A DNA stretch of 6,020 bases, taken from assembly GCA_030604505.1 (NCBI GenBank), contig JAUVVT010000137.1, positions 1-6,020 of the forward strand, given 5' to 3'. This document shows positions 6,014 to 6,020 of this stretch, one piece after another. The stretch is from a bacterium. Lineage in GTDB: Bacteria > SM23-31 > JAUVVT01. The notes below the pieces were generated by a model, which was given only the letters and a program-made list of their open reading frames with translations, was not told the DNA's origin and ran no database searches. The translations under genes were made by a program, and so were the position numbers. The stretch's first letter is position 1. Each line of letters begins with the position of its first letter.

Positions 6014-6020
6014 CCCTCAA

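Noticed and set aside
5980..6020. Possible C-terminal end of a convergent minus-strand gene (reads EGEGEEHLRQQK then TAA)
   Set aside because: Only 12 codons are visible, entirely within a palindromic hairpin, so the open frame may be accidental.
1..6020. tRNA, rRNA, CRISPR array, transposase, integrase or toxin-antitoxin genes
   Set aside because: Both strands were read for cloverleaf-like sequences, regularly spaced repeats and matching protein motifs; none was seen.

Overview
The window is AT-rich chromosomal DNA from a Gram-negative (diderm) bacterium. The diderm call rests on a Sec-exported outer-membrane beta-barrel protein and an exported zinc peptidase. The mix of a Tat-type iron-sulfur aldo/keto reductase, this style of exported M1 peptidase and strongly A/T-biased codons suggests the Bacteroidota/Chlorobiota/Ignavibacteriota neighbourhood or a related uncultured lineage. 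That placement is an inference, because no rRNA or marker gene is present.

Layout. Positions 1-78 look like the last codons of an upstream plus-strand gene. Positions 79-345 are non-coding and hold two short dispersed-repeat-like elements: an ACCACAAAGG/GAGAACACA-type repeat, and a perfect ATTCCCGC-GAAA-GCGGGAAT palindrome. Positions 346-1581 (minus) encode a 411-residue aldo/keto reductase with a Tat-like N-terminus and two C-terminal [4Fe-4S] motifs. Positions 1582-1878 are a divergent intergenic region with good sigma70-like promoters facing both ways; their -35 boxes lie in the arms of an inverted repeat. A pair of 11-bp direct repeats 21 bp apart sits just ahead of the next gene.

Three plus-strand genes follow: a 670-residue secreted M1-family metallopeptidase (1879-3891), a 341-residue polytopic inner-membrane protein of unknown function (3966-4991), and a 285-residue outer-membrane barrel of the 'MetA-pathway of phenol degradation'/transporter type (5108-5965). 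The first two are 74 bp apart, and a diverged copy of the first repeat, in opposite orientation, fills much of that gap. The third has a 116-bp leader with a possible promoter of its own. A perfect 8-bp-stem hairpin closes the window.

How the genes may work together. All three plus-strand products belong to the cell envelope. A simple reading is periplasmic peptide trimming by the peptidase, with a membrane partner and perhaps an outer-membrane channel. Only the peptidase has a function clearly readable from its residues, and the functional link is inferred from gene order alone. The reductase is transcribed away from them and has no evident pathway link. I see no RNA gene, CRISPR array, transposase, phage gene or clearly new system. 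The best leads are the repeats, the symmetric divergent promoter, the Tyr in place of the usual catalytic His in the reductase, and the peptidase/membrane-protein pair.
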